Shown piece by piece: positions 7,580 to 17,541 of a DNA stretch of 37,610 nt (the stretch's first letter is position 1; the number at the start of each line of letters is the position of its first letter). The position numbers were made by a program, and so were the translations under genes. The notes beneath the pieces were generated by a model. The model saw only the letters and a program-made list of their open reading frames with translations, made no database searches and was not told the DNA's origin. Origin of the DNA: JACCZZ01 sp044227805. Lineage in GTDB: Bacteria; Bacteroidota; Bacteroidia; Chitinophagales; UBA10324. The stretch covers positions 1-37,610 of the forward strand of contig JBGAWA010000026.1 of assembly GCA_044227805.1 (NCBI GenBank). Reading direction: 5' to 3'.

Positions 7580-9991
7580 ATGAAACACAGAGGGTTATTT
7601 TCCTTTTTATCTTTTGTGAAAATTGCTGCAGTTGCCTGTTGCATCATGATCCCATCTTTTTCATTCAGCCAGGCCACCGCCACTTTAAAAGGACTGGTGA
7701 TGGATGAGCAATCACGGGAAGCCGTGATTGGCGCCAACCTGTTTCTGCTTTCTTCAAAGAGCATTGGCACTTCCACGGATCACGAAGGCAAATTCACCTT
7801 GCTGCTTACGCCCGGCAACCAGACGCTTGTCTGTTCGTACCTTGGTTACGTCAGTGATACATTCACGGTAGTGATGGAAGCCGGAAAAACAAGTGACTAC
7901 AACATACTCTTGAAGCTGGAATCCAAATTACTCGACAACATTGTTGTTTCCGCCGGCAAGTATGAACAACGGCTGGAAGATGTTACCGTATCGATGGAAT
8001 TGCTGAAACCAAAAATCATTGAAGCCAGGAATACCACCAATGTTACACAGGTGCTCGAACAGGTTCCCGGCCTGAATATATTGGATGATGAGCCGCAAAT
8101 CCGCGGTGGCAGCGGCTTTGCATTCGGTGTGGGAACAAGGGTGTTATCAATGATTGATGGGATTCCCATACTTACCGGTGATGCCGGTAAAACCAACTGG
8201 AGCTTTATACCCATTGAAAACCTTAACCAGGTGGAAGTGATCAAAGGTGCAGCCTCTGTTCTCTATGGCTCATCAGCACTGAGCGGCACCATCAATTTTC
8301 TTACTGCATACCCGACAGCGCCGCATGAAACAAAGATCCGGCTATACTCCGGATTTTACAGCACGCCTTCCAATGCCGCCGCTAAATGGTGGAACGGAGC
8401 CGCCAACTTTTCAGGGCTGAATGTTAGCCATGCGATGAAAACAAAAATGTTTGACGTGATACTCGGTAGCCAGTTGTTGTACGATCACAACTACATTGGC
8501 CCGCCGGTGGTTGATCCTTCTCTCCCCTTCTCACAAGACAGCTTAAGCAATAGTGATATCGGTGACCGCTCGGGACGTTTTAATTTCAATTTTCGTTACC
8601 GTCCTGCCAATGTGGATGGATTATCCATGGGCCTCAACGGGAATGTGATGCTGGAACATTCCAACTTCTCACTGGTATGGGGCGACGACAGCGCAAAAAT
8701 TTACCGAGCCTTTCCTTCCACACTCACCCTTTCAGATTCATGGCAGTTCTATCTCGATCCATACATCACATACTTCAAGCCATCCGGACTAAGGCATCAG
8801 GCTAAAGCGAGAATCTACTTCACCCATAGCGACAACTCCAATTCGCAATCAACCAGCTCCGAGAATTATTATGCCGAATACAATGTTTCGAAAGACCTCA
8901 CCAATATCGGCGAGCTGCATGCTACAGCAGGATTTGTAACCAATCAGTCCTATGTGCATGCCGAATTGTATTCAAGCAGTGGCCTGCCTGATAATCATCT
9001 GCAGAACTACGCGCTCTTCGCGCAGCTCGATAAAAAATTCTGGGAGGTGCTTAACATATCCGCCGGATTCCGTGGTGAATATTTCCAGATCAATACCACT
9101 GAAAATACGGTGAAACCCATTGTGCGTGCCGGCGCCAATCTGCAACTTGCCAAAAGTTCCTTTCTCCGTTTCTCCTATGGACAGGGATATCGTTATCCTA
9201 CCATCACCGAAAAATTTATCAGCACCTCTGTAGGTGGTATTACCATCTTTCCCAACCCTGATCTGCAGCCCGAGACAAGCTGGAATGCCGAGCTAGGCAT
9301 CAAGCAGGGTTTCCGTATCGCGCAGTTCATCGGCTTTATTGATCTCGCAACATTCTGGCAGGAATACTTCAATACCATTGAATACAACTATGCCTTGTGG
9401 GAACCGCAACTGGCAGGTTTTAAATTTGTGAATACCGGCCATACAAGGATGCGGGGCATTGACTTATCCTTAACCGGCGACGGACAACTTTCACCTTCAG
9501 TAGGACTGACGGTGATGGCCGGTTATACCTATACCTTGCCACAGGCGGTGGAGCCGCATTTTGAATATGCCTTTGATAATCCATCGGAAGGATTCATACC
9601 AAAGCCATTGAGCTATGTCTCTACCAGTTCCGATACCACCAATTATATTTTAAAATACCGCTTTCAGCACCTGTTCAAGATTGATGCGGAAGTATCCTGG
9701 AAATCTTTCGCGCTCGGAGCCAGTGAACGTTACTACAGCTTCATGCAGAATATTGATCAGACTTTCTTCGACCTGGATCGGCCAGGTTTATTGCCAACCG
9801 GTATTACCCGCTACCGGGAAGTACACAACAACGGAACCTGGGTGACAGATATGCGGCTCAGCTATGTCGTCAAAAAATATTATCGCATCGCCCTGGTAGC
9901 GAACAACATCTTCAATGTTGAATATTCATTGCGGCCGGTGAAGATAGAATCCATGCGCACGATAGCGTTGCAGTTAAGAGCGGATATCTGA
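7580..9991 (+). CDS. TonB-dependent receptor with carboxypeptidase-regulatory-like domain
   Basis: Outer-membrane active-transport receptor of 803 residues. There is a signal peptide (about 1-30), then a CarboxypepD_reg-like domain at ~33-115 (LKGLVMDEQSREAVIGANL to YLGYVSDTF). A plug domain at about 125-235 contains LEQVPGLNI, QIRGG and VEVIKGAASVLYGSSALSG, and a 22-strand type barrel ends in NIFNVEYSLRP and a final LQLRADI. The length is short for a SusC-type receptor and no SusD gene is next to it, so it is closer to siderophore/vitamin or small-ligand receptors. The substrate cannot be assigned. It directly follows the T9SS-secreted protein and is probably co-transcribed with it. Confidence 0.92.
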   Translation: MKHRGLFSFLSFVKIAAVACCIMIPSFSFSQATATLKGLVMDEQSREAVIGANLFLLSSKSIGTSTDHEGKFTLLLTPGNQTLVCSYLGYVSDTFTVVMEAGKTSDYNILLKLESKLLDNIVVSAGKYEQRLEDVTVSMELLKPKIIEARNTTNVTQVLEQVPGLNILDDEPQIRGGSGFAFGVGTRVLSMIDGIPILTGDAGKTNWSFIPIENLNQVEVIKGAASVLYGSSALSGTINFLTAYPTAPHETKIRLYSGFYSTPSNAAAKWWNGAANFSGLNVSHAMKTKMFDVILGSQLLYDHNYIGPPVVDPSLPFSQDSLSNSDIGDRSGRFNFNFRYRPANVDGLSMGLNGNVMLEHSNFSLVWGDDSAKIYRAFPSTLTLSDSWQFYLDPYITYFKPSGLRHQAKARIYFTHSDNSNSQSTSSENYYAEYNVSKDLTNIGELHATAGFVTNQSYVHAELYSSSGLPDNHLQNYALFAQLDKKFWEVLNISAGFRGEYFQINTTENTVKPIVRAGANLQLAKSSFLRFSYGQGYRYPTITEKFISTSVGGITIFPNPDLQPETSWNAELGIKQGFRIAQFIGFIDLATFWQEYFNTIEYNYALWEPQLAGFKFVNTGHTRMRGIDLSLTGDGQLSPSVGLTVMAGYTYTLPQAVEPHFEYAFDNPSEGFIPKPLSYVSTSSDTTNYILKYRFQHLFKIDAEVSWKSFALGASERYYSFMQNIDQTFFDLDRPGLLPTGITRYREVHNNGTWVTDMRLSYVVKKYYRIALVANNIFNVEYSLRPVKIESMRTIALQLRADI

Positions 9992-10146
9992 CCCTTCAAA
10001 ATTTCAACAGGCAGATTTTCTCCTTCTTCAAACAGATGAAGTGCTTGCATAGAATGAACCATCCGTTTTGCTGAGGATAAGAATATTGCTCTCCCAACGA
10101 GGGTGATTACAACTTGACACACTGCCATATCTTGTCGAATGAAAAT

Positions 10147-10154
10147 TATGTTTG
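10147..10154 (+). promoter_or_regulatory. Possible -7 promoter element of the DUF5916 gene
   Basis: TATGTTTG matches TAnnTTTG and lies about 80 nt upstream of the preferred ATG. No matching -33 element is seen, so it is only a candidate. Confidence 0.3.
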
Positions 10155-10233
10155 ATCCCCATCTTCATAATGTATGTATAAAAATAACAGGTGACGAATG
10201 GATATGCTATACTTTAGCACACTGTACAATTTC

Positions 10234-12795
10234 ATGACCAACCGTCTCCTCCCCCTGGTGCTTTTACTTTTTTTCGCTATCGCCGCTATGGCGCAGGATG
10301 CTCCTGTAAAAACCCCTAAATCACTACAGGCGGAGCGCATCAGTCAATCCATACAGATAGACGGCGACTTATCGGATGCGGCATGGGCCGGAGCAGCCGT
10401 CGCAGGTGATTTTATGCAACTGGAGCCGGAGCCCGGTAAACCGGCACAACAACAAACAACAGTAAAAATCCTGTATGACGATGTGGCTATTTACGTTGGC
10501 GCCGTGATGTATGATACCTCAGGGAAACCCATTAATACAGAACTCTCTGCACGCGACAACATCAATGTTGCGGACTGGTTTGGTGTATTCATCGATTGCT
10601 ACCGCGACGGACTGAATGGTGTAGGCATGATCATCACCGCTTCGGGCGTAGAGAATGACGCCAAGTATTCTGTGTTTGGAGAAGATTTCAGCTGGGATGC
10701 TGTATGGAGCTGCAAGGTTAAGGTAACGGATCGGCAATGGACGGCTGAGTTCCGTATTCCTTATTCCGCCCTTCGTTTTCCGGGTGATGCGGAACAATCA
10801 TGGCGCATCAACTTCGGCCGGTTCATTAACCACAGCCGCGAAAAATCATTCTGGAGCGAGATTGATCCGGAGGTGAATGGATTCCTGAACCAGGCCGGAC
10901 TGTTGAATGGCATTAAAGACATAAAGCCTCCTATCAGGCTGGCACTGTATCCATATGTGGCAGGTTATTATGAAAATTTCAACGATAAGAGCAGCAACCC
11001 TTCAGAAAACAGTTACGGTTTTAATGGCGGGCTCGACCTGAAGTATGGCATAACCGATGCGTTCACGCTGGATATGACACTCGTTCCTTATTTCGGACAG
11101 GTGCAGTCCGACGCACAGGTGCTCAACCTCTCACCCTTTGAAGTACGATTTGACGAGAAACGGCAATTCTTTACGGAAGGAACGGAGCTCTTCAACAAGG
11201 GCGGATTGTTTTATTCGCGCAGAGTAGGAGGCACACCGATTGGGTATAATGATGCTTACTCTTCTACCGGTGAACATGAAGTCGTAACCCAAAACCCCAC
11301 GGAATCGCAGCTCATCAACGCCACTAAAATTTCAGGACGTACCAACAAGAACCTCGGCATTGGATATTTTAATGCCATCTCCACCGCCACACAGGCTGTC
11401 ATCAAGAATACGGAAAACAATGAAGAGCGGGAAGTTCTCACCAGTCCGCTCACCAACTACAATGTGCTGGTATTTGACCAGGGCTTAAAAAATAACTCCT
11501 ATGTCACGCTCATCAACACCAATGTGATGCGGGAAGGATCTTACTATGATGCCAATGTAACGGGAACCGAATTTCAGTTAAACAATAAGAAACAGTCGTA
11601 TGGAATTTATGCCAACGGCACGGTCAGCCAAAAATATTTTGACGGGCTCAAGCATCCTGAAACGGGTTTCAATACCGGGCTGAACCTCCGTAAAATAAGC
11701 GGAAAATTCACAGGCACCATCTGGCAGTATATTCAAAGTGATACCTATGATCCGAATGATCTCGGTTACCTGAGCAATAATAATACATGGGGCGAAGGAA
11801 TAGAAACCGCTTATAATATCTATGACCCGTTCGGGCCTTTCCTCAGCATGTCGTTTAACCTGAATACCTCTTATGTCCGTATCTATAATCCTAATGAGTT
11901 TCACAACTTTTCCGTGGGTGGTGAATGGTGGACGAAGCTGCGCAATTACCTGGCCGGAGGATTATTTTTCTACACAGAGCCGGTGATTACCTATGACTGG
12001 TGGGAACCCAGAACGCCCGGCAGATTCTATACCTACCCTGTTAATCATAACATCGGCGGCTGGTTTGAATCAGACTACACGAAAAAGTTCTCCTTCAGCT
12101 TCAATACCAATTTCAGAAAGTTTATAGAAGACGGACGATACCGGCTGAATTTTTATCTCTCGCCCCGCGCACGGGTAAACGATCATCTTTCCTTCTCGGT
12201 AAATTATGCCCACAACCGCTGGATTAATGATGTAGGATATGTTGATGAAGAAGATGAAAAAATTCTGTTCGGCATCCGCGACAATATCACCAATGAGCTG
12301 TCACTGAATGGAAGCTATGTGTTCAACAATGAAATGGGCATCAGCCTCAATGCCAGGCACTATTGGTCGTTTGCAGATTACAACAGCGTGAAAGAACTGG
12401 ACAATGATGGTATGCTCATCAACACGGCATGGTCTCAACAGTTTCAACCTGCCGACTATAATATCAACTACAATGCTTTTACCATTGATTTGGTTTACCG
12501 CTGGCGTTTTGCTCCGGGAAGTGAAATAGATGTAGTGTGGAAGAATGCCATCTACCAGTATGCGCAGGGAAAGAGCGCGCTGGTGGAGGATTATATTGAG
12601 AATTTCCAGACAACATTTGATGCACCGGCCACCAACAACATTTCCGTGAAAGTGATTTATTATATTGACTACCTGATGGTGAAGAACTGGTTCCGGAAAA
12701 GCTCTTCAGGTGCATTTGTTCCTGATCTTCCAAAGGATACCGGTTGGCCAGATCATTCGATGCGTGCTGATCATTCGATGCGAAGCAGGATGTGA
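10234..12795 (+). CDS. DUF5916 outer-membrane protein with CBM9-like domain
   Basis: Exported protein of 853 residues. The frame opens at 10198, but the ATG at 10234 puts a clean signal peptide (TNRLLPLVLLLFFAIAAMAQ) at the N-terminus and is preferred. Residues ~30-210 form a beta-sandwich like family-9 carbohydrate-binding modules (SIQIDGDLSDAAW at its start, IYVGAVMYD, WTAEFRIPYSALRF). The rest is a long run of amphipathic beta strands as in DUF5916 proteins, probably an outer-membrane barrel. The family's function is not established. The C-terminus is odd: after DLPKDTGW a short tandem duplication gives the motif DHSMR twice, so the protein does not end in the aromatic residue usual for a barrel. 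The gene is on the same strand as the receptor, about 240 bases downstream, so an operon is uncertain. Confidence 0.85.
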   Translation: MTNRLLPLVLLLFFAIAAMAQDAPVKTPKSLQAERISQSIQIDGDLSDAAWAGAAVAGDFMQLEPEPGKPAQQQTTVKILYDDVAIYVGAVMYDTSGKPINTELSARDNINVADWFGVFIDCYRDGLNGVGMIITASGVENDAKYSVFGEDFSWDAVWSCKVKVTDRQWTAEFRIPYSALRFPGDAEQSWRINFGRFINHSREKSFWSEIDPEVNGFLNQAGLLNGIKDIKPPIRLALYPYVAGYYENFNDKSSNPSENSYGFNGGLDLKYGITDAFTLDMTLVPYFGQVQSDAQVLNLSPFEVRFDEKRQFFTEGTELFNKGGLFYSRRVGGTPIGYNDAYSSTGEHEVVTQNPTESQLINATKISGRTNKNLGIGYFNAISTATQAVIKNTENNEEREVLTSPLTNYNVLVFDQGLKNNSYVTLINTNVMREGSYYDANVTGTEFQLNNKKQSYGIYANGTVSQKYFDGLKHPETGFNTGLNLRKISGKFTGTIWQYIQSDTYDPNDLGYLSNNNTWGEGIETAYNIYDPFGPFLSMSFNLNTSYVRIYNPNEFHNFSVGGEWWTKLRNYLAGGLFFYTEPVITYDWWEPRTPGRFYTYPVNHNIGGWFESDYTKKFSFSFNTNFRKFIEDGRYRLNFYLSPRARVNDHLSFSVNYAHNRWINDVGYVDEEDEKILFGIRDNITNELSLNGSYVFNNEMGISLNARHYWSFADYNSVKELDNDGMLINTAWSQQFQPADYNINYNAFTIDLVYRWRFAPGSEIDVVWKNAIYQYAQGKSALVEDYIENFQTTFDAPATNNISVKVIYYIDYLMVKNWFRKSSSGAFVPDLPKDTGWPDHSMRADHSMRSRM
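12751..12782 (+). repeat. Short tandem repeat at the end of the DUF5916 gene
   Basis: The 14-mer GATCATTCGATGCG occurs at 12751-12764 and 12769-12782, an 18-bp period. It is translated as a doubled DHSMR motif and the stop codon follows within five codons. The spacing keeps the reading frame. Confidence 0.75.
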
Positions 12796-12873
12796 CAGAG
12801 ATATGGATTCAGCTACAAATCTTCAATAAGATTACAGCGGATTTACCCTTGATCAGCTTGACGGACATGATCA

Positions 12874-14217
12874 TCACAAGCCCCGTACCTTCCGAAGGTC
12901 ATTGATATGATTCAGCTTTCCTCCTTCACTCCTTGGCACTGTATGATAAGGTTGAATACTCACCTTCATCGAAAGTCCAGTATTGTCTTTAATTTTTTTT
13001 GAAAGGAAATGTGCCAGGGCCTGAACCTTCTCATGCGTGGCGGTTGCAGTGTCTTGCTGAAAATTCCATGCATGATATAACGGTTCATGCAGCTCTACCA
13101 ATACCTCCACGGCATCCATAGCACCTTCCCTCGTTACCACCAGTTGATAGTGAGGCGCCAGTTCTGGCACGTCACTGATAACGGCTTCTATCTGTGTATG
13201 AAATAAATTCACGCCACGGATAATCAGCATATCATCAGCGCGGCCGCGGACCGGTCCCATCTTCACCATGGTTCGCTTCGCGCCACGATCGTAGTGCAGG
13301 TTGGTGATATCATTGGTCCAATAGCGGATGAGCGGCATGGCTTGCTTGGTAAGCGTAGTCAGCACCAGCACGCCATAAGCGCCTTCCGGCAGCGGCTCGC
13401 CGGTTTCCGGATGCACAATTTCCGGGAAGAAATGATCTTCCCAGACATAACTTCCGCTCCCACGTTCTTCAAAATCTTCCTGCGCCACACCAGGACCGAT
13501 CACTTCACTGAGTCCGTAAATATTAGTGGCAATCACCTGCAGCGATTGCTGCACTTCTTCGCGAACGGTTTCTGTCCAGGGCTCTGCGCCCAACAACATA
13601 TACTTCAAAGGCAGCGCATGCGGATCAATGCCGCGATTGCGGATTTCTTCGGCAAGCAGCAGCGCATAGGATGGTGTACAGCTCATCACCTCCGCCTGCA
13701 GATCAAGCAGCAACATAATTTGCCTGTCCGTCATGCCGCCTGAAACGGGAATCACAGTCATGCCCAATCGCTCGGCGCCATAGTGCAGGCCAAGTCCGCC
13801 CGTAAATAATCCATATCCATAAGCATTCTGAAGTTTCATACCGGGCTTCGCCCCTCCGGCCATCAGAGAGCGTGCATTCACTTCTGCAAAAATTTCAAGA
13901 TCCTTCTTTGTATATCCGACGATGGTCGGTTTGCCGGTTGTTCCGGTAGAGGCATGAATCCGGATTACTTCCTTGGCCGGAACGGCAAACATCCCAAAAG
14001 GATAATGGTTGCGCAGGTCCGACTTTTTGATGAACGGCAGTTTATATAAATCATCCGTTGAGCCGACCGCAGAAATATCAATTCCCGCCCCGCGCCATTG
14101 ATCTTTGTAAAAAGGAACCCTGTCATTTACGTACCGCAACAGCGCCAGGAGCCGTTGTTTTTGCAAGGCTCGCAGTTGAGGGAGCGGAAGGGTTTCATGA
14201 TATGGCTCGAAAAGCAT
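12874..14217 (-). CDS. paaK: Phenylacetate-CoA ligase
   Basis: AMP-forming ligase that activates phenylacetate (or a similar aryl acid) to its CoA thioester in the cytoplasm. The 447-residue length suits the family. The ATP-binding loop STGTTGKPT is at about 90-98. NAYGYGLFTGGLG, CTPSYALLL and NIYGLSEVIGPG are typical PaaK segments, and GRADDMLIIRGVN introduces the C-terminal AMP-binding lid. An in-frame TTG two codons upstream is possible, but the ATG at 14217 is preferred. No other phenylacetate-degradation gene is nearby; in this phylum paaK is often isolated, so a role in catabolism is not shown by context. The gene converges on the DUF5916 gene. Confidence 0.93.
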   Translation of the reverse strand: MLFEPYHETLPLPQLRALQKQRLLALLRYVNDRVPFYKDQWRGAGIDISAVGSTDDLYKLPFIKKSDLRNHYPFGMFAVPAKEVIRIHASTGTTGKPTIVGYTKKDLEIFAEVNARSLMAGGAKPGMKLQNAYGYGLFTGGLGLHYGAERLGMTVIPVSGGMTDRQIMLLLDLQAEVMSCTPSYALLLAEEIRNRGIDPHALPLKYMLLGAEPWTETVREEVQQSLQVIATNIYGLSEVIGPGVAQEDFEERGSGSYVWEDHFFPEIVHPETGEPLPEGAYGVLVLTTLTKQAMPLIRYWTNDITNLHYDRGAKRTMVKMGPVRGRADDMLIIRGVNLFHTQIEAVISDVPELAPHYQLVVTREGAMDAVEVLVELHEPLYHAWNFQQDTATATHEKVQALAHFLSKKIKDNTGLSMKVSIQPYHTVPRSEGGKLNHINDLRKVRGL

Positions 14218-14567
14218 AGACAACTATCCTTCACTAAAATTATGAAATACGGGAAGATACCAATAAGAAAATAAGCTGGCGTTTTTGCGCAGAACCGTAC
14301 ACCTCGGCAACCGTTATGCGCCGGCCTTCTATCGCAATTTTAGCAGATTCAGTATGTCGATTCCACCGGATGCTTGGTCGAAAATCGGGTTGAAAAAAAC
14401 AGGATATTCTATGCTATGTAGTATTTTCGGATGCTCATAAAAAAAATACAGGTTCCACAACATTTACAATGCTAATTGCCCCCTTGCATTTTGTGCAACA
14501 GGATACAAGGGTATCAGGATGCCGATGCATAACTTATCTTTCAAAGATTATCGAATCACCCATCAAT
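14218..14567. other. Divergent intergenic region, paaK to protease
   Basis: About 350 bases. The open frame of the protease runs upstream to an ATG at 14469, but that extension has no signal-peptide character. TATCTTTC at 14535-14542 differs by one base from the -7 consensus and could serve the protease. I see no RNA gene, hairpin terminator or repeat here. Confidence 0.4.
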
Positions 14568-16157
14568 ATGCGAAGCAGTTTTTTGATCAGACCCTTTTGT
14601 CTTCTATTTCTCCTCGTGGTTACTACAGTAAATACCGACGCGCAATCCCCGCCGAAAAACTGGCATCTGCTTGATCCGGCGGCGGATGGATATTATGGCG
14701 TGAGCTGTAACAAAGCCTATGACGAATTGCTGAAAGGCAGAAATGCCCAACCTGTTGTAGTGGCCGTAATTGATCTTGGTACGGATGTCGGTCATGAAGA
14801 TCTGAAGGCCAATATCTGGACTAATGCGAAAGAAATTCCCGGCAATGGCATTGATGATGACGGCAATGGTTATACAGATGACATTCATGGATGGAACTTT
14901 ATCGGCGGCAAAAACGGGAATGTTCAGTACGACACTTTTGAGATTACCCGCCTGTACAAAATGCTGAACGAGAAATACGGCAATAAGACAACGGCTGAAA
15001 TTCCTGCTGCGGAACGCGGAGAGTATAACCGTTACCTCAGCATAAAAGAAAAGTTTGACCGGCTGTCGCGCGAGCCGCGGTATAACTATGAATTTTATAA
15101 TAGCCTGCGCAAGTCCATCACTTCCATGCTCGACGTGCTGGGCATGCAAAACCCAACCCTTGAACAGGTGGAGGCCTATCAGCCGCAGAGCGACAGTTTG
15201 ATGATAGCGCAACAAGTGCTGATCAGTATTTTAAAGGAAGGCGCTTCCGTAGAGGAAGTGCTGAATGAGCTGAAAGATGAAGCAAATGACCTGGCAACGG
15301 ACGCGCTCTATCATTATAATCCCGACTATGACCCGCGCAGCATTGTTGGCGACAACTATACAGATGAAACAGAACGTTATTATGGTAACCCGGATGTGTC
15401 GGTTCTCAACCCGCTGCATGGAACGCACGTGGCCGGTATAATTGGCGCGGACCGATCCAACACGATTGGCATCAATGGCATTGCCGGTGCAGCACAGCTG
15501 ATGATTCTGCGGGCGGTACCGGATGGTGATGAGCGCGACAAAGATGTGGCGAACAGCATCCGCTACGCTACAGACAATGGCGCCAAAGTAATTAACATGA
15601 GTTTTGGCAAAGCCTACAGCTACGATAAAAGTGCGGTTGATGCGGCCGTAAAGTATGCCGCCTCAAAAGATGTATTGCTGGTACATGCGGCAGGCAATGA
15701 TGGTGTCAATAACGATAAGGTGCCGCACTATCCAAGTAATCAGTTCCTCGATGGCACCTCCTCTTCCAACTGGATTGAGGTTGGCGCATCCTCGTACAGC
15801 AACAACGTCGCTTCCTTTTCCAACTATGGAAAAAAGGTGGTAGATCTCTTTGCGCCCGGTGTAGCTATTTACTCAACGGCGCCCGGCAACAAATACCGCA
15901 ACCTGCAGGGAACAAGCATGGCGGCTCCCGTAGCTGCCGGCGTTGCCACCTTGCTCCGTTCTTATTTTCCCGAACTCAGTGCAGCCCAGGTTAAGAATAT
16001 CATGATGAAGTCGGTGGTGAAAATGCCGGACAAAGTAGAATTACCTGGAAAGGAGGACAAAGCAAAAATGGTAAAACTGAAGAAGCTCTGCGTCAGTGGC
16101 GGCGTGGTGAATGCTTACAATGCCGTGGAACTGGCATTGAAGGAAACGGCCAGGTGA
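14568..16157 (+). CDS. Exported subtilisin-like serine protease (S8)
   Basis: Secreted or periplasmic endopeptidase of 529 residues from the ATG at 14568, which gives a normal signal peptide (RSSFLIRPFCLLFLLVV, cut near TDAQ). The catalytic triad is complete: Asp69 in VIDLGTD, His284 in HGTHVAG and Ser450 in GTSMAAP, with the oxyanion Asn377 in AAGND. Between Asp and His lies an insert of about 120 residues, mostly helical. It is preceded by an Asp/Asn-rich loop (NGIDDDGNGYTDD) that looks able to bind calcium. The usual Asp-Ser/Thr-Gly at the first motif is Asp-Leu-Gly. There is no T9SS sorting domain or obvious propeptide, so it may stay in the periplasm or be anchored otherwise. It converges on the broken exonuclease gene. 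Confidence 0.92.
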   Translation: MRSSFLIRPFCLLFLLVVTTVNTDAQSPPKNWHLLDPAADGYYGVSCNKAYDELLKGRNAQPVVVAVIDLGTDVGHEDLKANIWTNAKEIPGNGIDDDGNGYTDDIHGWNFIGGKNGNVQYDTFEITRLYKMLNEKYGNKTTAEIPAAERGEYNRYLSIKEKFDRLSREPRYNYEFYNSLRKSITSMLDVLGMQNPTLEQVEAYQPQSDSLMIAQQVLISILKEGASVEEVLNELKDEANDLATDALYHYNPDYDPRSIVGDNYTDETERYYGNPDVSVLNPLHGTHVAGIIGADRSNTIGINGIAGAAQLMILRAVPDGDERDKDVANSIRYATDNGAKVINMSFGKAYSYDKSAVDAAVKYAASKDVLLVHAAGNDGVNNDKVPHYPSNQFLDGTSSSNWIEVGASSYSNNVASFSNYGKKVVDLFAPGVAIYSTAPGNKYRNLQGTSMAAPVAAGVATLLRSYFPELSAAQVKNIMMKSVVKMPDKVELPGKEDKAKMVKLKKLCVSGGVVNAYNAVELALKETAR

Positions 16158-16183
16158 CCAATGAGACGAAGGCTCTCCCCTTG

Positions 16184-17541
16184 TCAGCCGGCCATGGAAT
16201 GTCCGGCAATGATCACCTGATCCGTATGTTTTTGCAAATAGGTGCGTATAATACCTTGCACTTCACGGTTATCCTTATAGTGTTCAATTGAATTTTTTGC
16301 AGCATCAAAATCTTGCGGTGCCTTATGTCTGTCAATGAAACCAAAACCAAGGTATCTGCCATCTTCCATCACAATCACACTGCATTCCTCCGCTGAACGG
16401 CCACTGCCGATCAATGCATAACTGCTGCTTTCTGATTTGATAGCAGCCAGCAAATCCGCAACCCGCTTGTTGTACACGGCAACACTCACCTTGCCGCAAC
16501 ACGCGCCATCACACATACCGGAAGCATGATCATAACAGGCGCCGTTTGATTGTTGCAGTCCGCAAAGCCTGGGGCATAACTGAAATGCCCGCAATTTTTC
16601 TGCGAGGCAAGAACGGGCCGCTTCGAGCGATGCGAAGGAGATCACCGGCCGGTCGAGTGGCTTCAGCTTCCTGATGCCGAATCGCCGGTATCCCTTCCCG
16701 TCTTCGTAACCATACAACCCGTAATTCCCGTCGGTAATTTTTTGTGCGGTGTTGAAGGGTGGAAAATATTTTTTGATCTCTGCAGATTCCAGCAGCATGG
16801 CAACGAGTTCATTGCCACAGAGGCGGTGATTGATGCGGTGAATCTGGTTCATCAGCATCGTGCTGGATCGTGTGGAGGATGTTGGAAAAATGCCCTGCAC
16901 TCTTTGCTTCAGATTTTCTTTGCGAAATCTTCCCCTGTGCAGGAAATAATAACCGGCGGATGGCAAGAGGACAGGCGTCTTTCAGCAGATGCGGCGATTC
17001 CGTTATCTTCTTCTTCAGGAATCCTTCTATCACCCCTTCCTGATCCTTACGCAGCAGGCAATTGAATAATTCCAGCGCAGCCACCGCATCACTTTCCGCA
17101 CGGTGAACAGGTCTTTGCTCGATCTGCAGCGTGCGGCAGAGGTTGTCAAGAGCATATGATCCTAATCCGGGAATGATCTTCCTGCTAAGCCGCAGCGTAC
17201 ACAATAGCTTGCGCTGGAAATTTATTCCTTCCCGCTGAAACGCATACTTCAGAAAAGTATAATCGAAGTGAGCATTGTGTGCAATCAAAATCCGGTTTCG
17301 CGTGAAAGCATCCAGTTCATCGGCGATGGACGCAAAGGGTGGCGCTGTTTCCACCATCTCATTCGTGATGCCGGTCAGTTGAGTGATGAAGACTGGTATG
17401 ATTGAACCAGGTCGTACTAAGGAGGTGAAGCGATCGGTGATTTTCGTGCCGTCGAAATTAAGTATCGCGATCTCCGTGATATGATGACGCTCGGCATGAT
17501 TACCGGTGGTTTTCTATGTCGAGTATGAATTTTACATACAT
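16184..17541 (-). pseudogene. Exonuclease (DnaQ-like) / GIY-YIG nuclease fusion gene, frameshifted
   Basis: Bacteroidota often encode one protein that joins a DnaQ-type 3'-5' exonuclease to a UvrC-like GIY-YIG region, annotated as DNA polymerase III epsilon-like. Here three pieces must be joined. The N-terminal FILDIE segment (from ATG 17541) goes out of frame at an A-run (T-run 17510-17513 on the + strand). The next frame then gives TTG, ERHHITEIAI, the exonuclease motifs AHNAHFDY and HRAESDA, and the domain end. A second shift near 16985 moves to the frame with PSAGYYFLHRG, KENLKQRV and CGNELVAMLLESAEIKKYFPPFN. The YIG half of the nuclease motif is missing between HRG and KENLKQRV, so about 6-8 residues seem deleted. 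The C-terminal part (to 16184) is open. The gene is non-functional as read, or the sequence has local errors. Confidence 0.75.

Noticed and set aside
12838..12874. Two TGATCA-like sites between the DUF5916 and paaK genes
   Set aside because: Short palindromes with no spacing or context that suggest an operator or terminator.
14604..15215. 203-codon minus-strand frame inside the protease gene
   Set aside because: Opposite-strand shadow of a well-supported protease; no recognisable domain.
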